Assembly: GCA_037127255.1 (NCBI GenBank)
Contig: JBANSL010000013.1
Location: 60,610,688 to 60,674,687, forward strand
Reading direction: 5' to 3'
DNA from: Persicaria tinctoria
Taxonomy: Eukaryota; Streptophyta; Magnoliopsida; Caryophyllales; Polygonaceae
DNA length: 64,000 nt
Part shown: one piece after another, positions 58,416 to 64,000 of the stretch
Layout: each line of letters starts with the position of its first letter
Position numbering within the stretch: the stretch's first letter is position 1
Position numbers and translations under genes: made by a program
Notes under the pieces: generated by a model
What the model saw: only the letters and a program-made list of their open reading frames with translations
What the model was told of the DNA's origin: nothing
The model's database searches: none

Positions 58416-58618
58416 TGTTAGAGATGTGAATGAGACCAAAAAGTGTCCCATGTCGGAAAGTTGAACATATCAAACCCTAGTATATGAGTCGGTGGGCTAC
58501 TCCTTCTATTGCCAATTGGTTTTAGAATGGAACCTTACCCGACTTGTGTGCTAAACTCCTAGCGCATGTGCGCCCGTGCACACGACCCCCAATCATCGGC
58601 CCGAGTCGGACTTTGATA
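58416..58618 (+). repeat. 5' LTR of the small LTR element
   Basis: It begins TGTTAGAGATGTGAATGAG and ends CTTTGATA; the terminal A is preceded by T rather than C in both LTRs. The primer site follows directly. Confidence 0.9.
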
Positions 58619-58630
58619 TGGTATCAGAGC
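58619..58630 (+). other. primer-binding site, tRNA-iMet type
   Basis: TGGTATCAGAGC starts at the first base after the 5' LTR. Confidence 0.9.
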
Positions 58631-60992
58631 GGTTATGTAACGGCCCGAGATTATGATTTCCAAGTTACATTTCGAGGGATGAAACCCCTCGTTGGGATCT
58701 TGCGCCCCGAGTACAGGTTGAAGGTTTGAAATCGAAGATGTGTAGTTTAAAGTGGGATTTCGCACCCAAATCCGGAAGGTCCGTTGGAGACCCCGGGGTA
58801 AACCCCTATACCTGTTCTAAGTTTAGAACACGGAAAATCCTTTATCATGCAAAGGACATAAGTTCTAAAAAATATATAAACGAGCGCCACGTTAGAGCCG
58901 GGTCAAAATAGAGTATAAGTAGGGAGAAATCCCAAAAGTATAAATTTGGTGAAGTCAGGGTTCAACATTCTCTCTCCGCCATATGAATGGACTCCGTCAT
59001 AACAACACGAAATCAAGCAGTGAAACGGGTACCTGAAACTATACCACAAAGTCAAGCCAAGAGTCTGCCCGCTGGTCCTCTGACCGCGCTGAGGACATAT
59101 AATACGCCTATACCTAGAATAAAGGATGTCTTCATGCAATACTGAAATATTAACCACACTATCATGCTCATAATTCATATACGCATAATATTAAGCAAGG
59201 CATTAACAAATAATACCAAGTGGTATATCCCTCTTCTACCACCACCCCTCTTCCAAATAGGGTGAAGACTGACCAGTTCGATTCTATAGCATATTGAATC
59301 TCATCATCATATTGTGGATCTTGCGAAAAGAAAATAATAATGTTGATAATATTAAAGGTGTTCCAACGACTCGAATGACTCAGGACGAAACCCGATGGAG
59401 ATGGGTTGTCCTATGAACCTAGCAAGGACTTTAGGACTCACAGATAACGGTCGTTCTGTATTCAAACGAATACAGAATAAGAATGCTCATTCGTAAGTGC
59501 AATTCATAAGCATGATACTACATGACATGTTCTTATGCATATGCAACACTTACATACGATATGACACATCAGGCAGGAGGCACTGGTTACTGAGTAAGCC
59601 CTGGAGGTACTTACTTAGCTAGAACATCACCAAAAGAAGAAAAATAACTTTCCAACCTTTTATAAAATATCAAAATATAATATTTTTATACCTTAATCCC
59701 TAAATAATATCTATTATTTAAACAAATAATTTAAATAACAAAACCGACCCGCCAAAACCCTCCAAAACCACCCGGATGAACAGTTTCGCGGCCGCAGCAC
59801 ATGGCCGCGCCCGCATCATTCGTCTTCTTCCTCTGTCGTCGGACTGGTTCGATCCTCCATGGTGGAGCTTAGCTCTCCTTCCACTTTCAGCCCCTCTCAT
59901 CCTCTCTAATCCTCAATTCCCAACCCTCAAGAGTATGAAACAAATGGGTTAAATGTAAGGAACGAAACAAGCGAATCTCACCGAGGTATTCGCGAACGTC
60001 GATGCTTCGTTGGAGCTCGCCGGAGACTCGATTCGCTGCGTCGAAGAGGGAGGAACGTCGAGTTTGACCTAGGAGAGTAAAGAAAGGTTAAAGGAGGGTT
60101 CTTTCATGGGATTTCGAATAGAACGAGAGGTCGAAGCTTACCGACCTCGGAATCGCTAAAACAATGGAAGAAATGCTCAGGCAATACGGCCTTGCGTCGT
60201 CGGAGCTGCTAGGTTTCGATGGGCCTCCTAGCTGCTGCTGCTGCTGCTCAAATGGAGGAGATGATGGGCTTCGATGGAACAAGAAAGGAAGGTCGAATGG
60301 GGTGGTCGATTCTTCTCGGTAAATAGGAGAGCTGCTTGCGGTTGCTGGTTCCGGCTTCAGTTGTGGCGACGGCGACAAAAAGGCAGCTGGTGGTGACGGG
60401 GAGCAGCAGATGGAGGTGCCGTGAAGATGGTGATGAAGACTGAAGATGGCGTGGGGTGGTGGCGATGAGGTACAACAGTGAAGAAGGTGATGGAGAAGGT
60501 GATGGAGAAGGGGTATGGTGATGGTGAATGAAACTAACAGGGATGATGGTGATTTGAAGGAGGTATGGTGAGGTGAGGGAGTTGGTGAGGATAGAGTGTT
60601 GAATTGGTTAACCAATACTCGGAATTAATTCCCAAATACGCGAATTTCGAATCCCGGAATTAGTTCCCGAATGTTTGTTTCCCCGAATCCCGCTTTCTCG
60701 ATCAATTAGATTTTTAAAATTGAAAAGGATATCACCATCTGATAATGATTTTGAATTTTCGAGGTCAAGGACGGAAATTGTTCGCCAAAGTTTACATTCC
60801 GGTCGGAATCCGCTAAACGAGTTTTAAAATCGATTTTAAATTCATTTTTAATTCTCTTTTTCCGAAAAACTAGGATTTAAAAAATCCGATCCTTTACAGG
60901 TTAGCCTAACGGTCCGTGTCGATCCTGGTCTGGGTTACCCAGTTGTCCAAGGCTCAACTAGATGGTCATTCCTAGTTGGACTTGCGGGGGCG

Positions 60993-61195
60993 TGTTAGAG
61001 ATGTGAATGAGACCAAAAAATGTCCCATATCGGAAAGTTGAACATATCAAGCCCTAGTATATGAGTCGGTGAGCAACTCCTTCTATTGCCAATTGGTTTT
61101 AGAATGTAACCTCAGTCGGCTTGTGTGCTAGGCTCTTAGCGCATGTGCGCCCGCGCACACGGCCCCTTGTCATCGGTCCGAGTCGAACTTTGATA
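60993..61195 (+). repeat. 3' LTR of the small LTR element
   Basis: It has the same length as the 5' LTR, 203 bp, with about 10% difference, and is followed by the AAATC target copy. Confidence 0.9.
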
Positions 61196-61570
61196 AAATC
61201 AAAGTATTCATTTGACTACCATTCTGCATATTAACCCTTTAAACTAATTATTCAATCTCATGTAGTATAAATGAAATCCCACCTTATTTGATATATGCTA
61301 AGTGTTCAATATCGACTAAATACCCTAACCCTAACCCTAACCCTAACCATAACTTTAATTAAGCATAAATAATAACACAATCAATTTAATCTCGTATATT
61401 GTTAGATGAAATTCTATATTATCGAATATAAACTAATAATCATATCACATCTTGTATTTTATAGTAAATTACATATAATCTTTATCAACTTTAGCGGAAA
61501 ATTAAATCAAAATAGTCATTTGACTATCATTCTACATATTAACCCTCTAAACTAATTATTCAATCTCATA
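61196..61570. repeat. repeat units with telomere-like CCCTAA runs (part 2)
   Basis: This continues the units interrupted by the LTR element. At 61323-61349 four consecutive CCCTAA hexamers occur. The CATTCTRCATATTAACCC words near 61218 and 61530 are 312 bp apart. Confidence 0.75.
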
Positions 61571-61770
61571 TAGACAATAATAATCTAATTTCGATAAATC
61601 CTATATATGTAACAAATTTCTATAAATTCTAATATATAATATAATTCTAATTAATCCTAGTAATCATTTTCGAACGATTCTAATATGATTTTCAACAAAT
61701 ACGAATCAATTATAATAAAAAATTTGAATAATTCAATTATAATATAGGGTGCATTAAACATTACAATTTA
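61571..61770 (-). repeat. outer inverted repeat, right arm
   Basis: It is the inverse of 53478-53672. After subtraction of the nested elements the two arms plus the telomere-like units would form an element of roughly 1.5 kb. Confidence 0.85.
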
Positions 61771-61785
61771 AAAAAAAATACAATT

Positions 61786-62490
61786 AGACATCTGTTGTGA
61801 ACAGATGTCTTTTAAAAAAAAATTCGATTTCTTTGTGCGTGTAGTATTAGATCAAACTTTTTCACATCGGTTTTAAACTGATGTCTTTTCTTGGTTAAAA
61901 CATCTGTTTTATTTCGAATATAGATATAAATCAACCCCTCAATTTTATTTATGACATATTCACTTGTTGCTAAACCCTCGCTATTTTTCATTTAAAAGCT
62001 TATGAAGATGTCCACACCAAGCCAAAATTTAACATTTACATCGCTATTTTTTAAATAACCAATGTATTAAAACAAGATAGACATCTTTTTTTATTGTATT
62101 TATTATGCATGTATTAATTTCATATATATAATTTAAAATTTTATATTGTTTTAAAGTAATATACTATATGGTATGTGTATAAAACTAATATTGTTATTCA
62201 TATTGATATCGATTTATTTTTGGAAAAGTGACGTCTTTTTATTATTCAACATCATTTTAGCTTTCTGTAACGATGTTATTGTTATAAATATATATCAATT
62301 TATATTAACATTGTAATGTAAAATCATGTGCAAGAGATTGATTTAGATTAATTAGATGATGTCTTTTATGATATCGGTATCCATTTTTATATAATGGTAC
62401 ATATGATTTTAAAGCTATAAAGACAATTCATTTTTCCTTTATAATCCCGATGTCTTTTCGTTTGATACACAACCCCCTTTGCTCTATATA
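61786..62490. repeat. subterminal-type motif region (ACATCGGT family)
   Basis: A perfect hairpin lies at 61786-61810 (AGACATCTGTT, loop GTG, AACAGATGTCT). A near-perfect one near 61864-61884 uses ACATCGGTTT, and many GATGTC/ACATC words continue to 62470. The style matches 1-470 and 4930-5066, so this may be one end of another CACTA-like element running off the window. Confidence 0.5.
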
Positions 62491-64000
62491 TGATATGATT
62501 TTGCTTATGAAAATGAACAGATCAATACTTTAATTAACTTATAAAACATACTACATATATGTACATTAACATATAGGTAACATCGATAAAATACACTAGG
62601 CAACAACACGATTAAAGGTCTAAATACATATTACATATATCTTAGTAGCTCCCATAACAATAAACACCAAATGGCTCAAGAAACCAACCCCAAACTTTGA
62701 ATCAAAATGGTTGAATGAGTAAATTAACTCCAAAAACAACCGAAAACCTGGGGTAACTGCGCCAAAAGAACAACCCATCAAAAAAGTATCAAATAGCTCT
62801 TAAAAGCATCACCTAAAATAGTTCCAGAACTGACAAAAGCAACAGCTCCAAATAACATTGTATTCTTTTTGTCTTTCCTCGAGAGGCTGCACAATAACTT
62901 TTTTCATAGTTAAGAGCATCCATACCAATTTTGTTACTTTGGGAGTGGATAACTTCTAGAACTTCAAGTCTCACAGAAGCCCCAATGGGAATATAGCCGA
63001 AGAGAGAGCTTGTCACGTGTAGAAAAGAAAAGAGAAGCAGTTGTTGAATATCAAACCGTCCATGGGAAACCTACCTAAAAGAAACACTATGAAGCGTTCT
63101 TACCTTTGCTACAGAGACAAGATCATGGTATTAACTCGAGAGTCACTAACAATCAGAATAGGGATTGCTGCTTAAACAAAATACAGCTTGTTTTGGACAG
63201 ATTCTGCCATAAAAGGGGAACCAGCATTGATGGAAGAAACTCAATACCATCATCTCGCCAAAGTTCTTGCATTATGCAAGGTCAAAGAATGAAGTTATTT
63301 TTCAGCAAATATTAATGATGATATTTATGTAGCTATGCCCGTACATAAGGAAATTCTTATTGTATAATATGTTTGACTTTTTAAATTATGCTTGTAATGT
63401 TGTCCGAACCACATTTCAAGAATTGAACATGCAAATTTTGAGTTAGCTGCAACACCAAGAAGAAAAAAGTGCATAGAAGGACTACCCATTTAAATGGCAG
63501 CATATCCAAATGAGATATCTTGAAAAAAAAAGTTTTATGAGAGAAGGTTTATCTATCTAAATGGTTTCTGAATACAGTTTTGAAAGAGACATGCACTAGT
63601 TGATGACCAAGCATCTAATATCCATATAATCCATTGGTATGACATCATCTCCAAAGAGAATGCATTAAAATAGAACCAAAATGAAAGGTCTATGACATAA
63701 ATAATAAATTCCATATTTGGTACATGCAGAAAAGTTCATAATACTAAAATCTAGGGAACATTGTCAAAAGAAATTCCATTAACATCTAACAGCCCCATTT
63801 TTGTGGTTGTGCATATGACAGGGAAGGGGAAACATAGATAAACAGGGTACAAACTGACCTTCAAAGAACGCAGAGAGAGATGAGATTCTAGCCAACTATA
63901 GAAGAAAACTTCGGTGCGACCATTCAACCAACACTAATGGAAAAGATCTGATGAGATCTCAATTGTCAGAACTTACTTAAATGGTAACATACTTCCGTCA
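62491..64000. other. unassigned DNA at the window's right edge
   Basis: A minus-strand frame at 62813-63016 (MTSSLFGYIPIGASVRLEVL start) is the longest, but I do not recognise it and see no family motif. The rest is AT-rich with short frames. By analogy with 470-4860 it may be the interior of a CACTA-like element. Confidence 0.35.

Larger units (their letters stand above)
58416..61195 (+). mobile_element. small non-autonomous LTR retrotransposon
   Basis: The 2,780-bp element has 203-bp LTRs (58416-58618, 60993-61195), a perfect 5-bp target duplication AAATC (58411-58415, 61196-61200), a primer site TGGTATCAGAGC at 58619-58630 and a polypurine-like ACTTGCGGGGGCG before the right LTR. About 20 of 203 LTR positions differ. 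No gag or pol domain is found in the interior, so it depends on enzymes from another element. Interior frames at 59718-59900 and 60088-60615 (minus) are Ser/Pro/His-rich or Ala/Arg-rich and are not recognised. Confidence 0.9.

Noticed and set aside
60088..60615. 175-aa Ser/Pro/His-rich minus-strand frame
   Set aside because: Low-complexity peptide inside a non-autonomous LTR element, with no recognisable domain.

Overview
The window is nuclear DNA from a flowering plant, most likely a eudicot. It is AT-rich, two host genes have ordinary plant GT-AG introns, the proteins belong to plant-only families (auxin response factor, MYC-type bHLH, DUF3615), and most of the rest is layered plant transposable elements. 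The sequence alone does not support a species name.

Three host genes look intact. (1) A minus-strand class-B auxin response factor of the ARF9/11/18 type has 14 coding exons between 27117 and 30645 and predicts 657 aa. (2) A minus-strand DUF3615 gene has 4 coding exons between 45906 and 47124 and predicts 212 aa. (3) A plus-strand JAM/bHLH13-type transcription factor has an uninterrupted CDS at 48469-50298 (609 aa) and a probable 5' UTR intron. Genes 2 and 3 are divergent, with about 1.3 kb between their start codons. The ARF and the bHLH factor belong to auxin and jasmonate repression respectively. Nothing in the sequence links them functionally.

Left third (1-25.6 kb): a CACTA-like element ends at 5066. 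Next comes an older LTR-like segment carrying clusters of the palindrome GTCGATATCGAC, split by a complete but defective Ty1/copia element (6022-12980; LTRs differ by only about 1.3%; 5-bp target duplication GTAAC). A decayed CACTA TNP2-type transposase (19948 down to about 16.8 kb) has its element terminus at 21061. A Stowaway MITE follows at 21213-21426 and a miniature CACTA-like element at 25299-25621.

Middle (31.3-45 kb): a PIF/Harbinger-type MITE lies about 0.74 kb upstream of the ARF start codon, followed by a CACTA fragment ending at 33155. A duplicated 1.27-kb block carries TRIM-like LTRs. An array of about 350-bp tandem units is interrupted by a short non-autonomous LTR element (37382-39923). 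LINE remnants follow at 43.5-44.9 kb.

Right (53-64 kb): this is a nest of inverted-repeat elements. An outer inverted repeat (53478-53672 and 61571-61770) encloses vertebrate-type CCCTAA telomere-like arrays. It also encloses a second inverted-repeat element (about 53704-57650), which itself holds a 134-135-bp higher-order minisatellite, a tRNA-like cloverleaf and a probable captured ArfGAP exon. A small LTR element with a tRNA-iMet primer site (58416-61195, target duplication AAATC) is also inside. The window ends in GACATCGGT-motif DNA resembling the CACTA-like sequence at its start.
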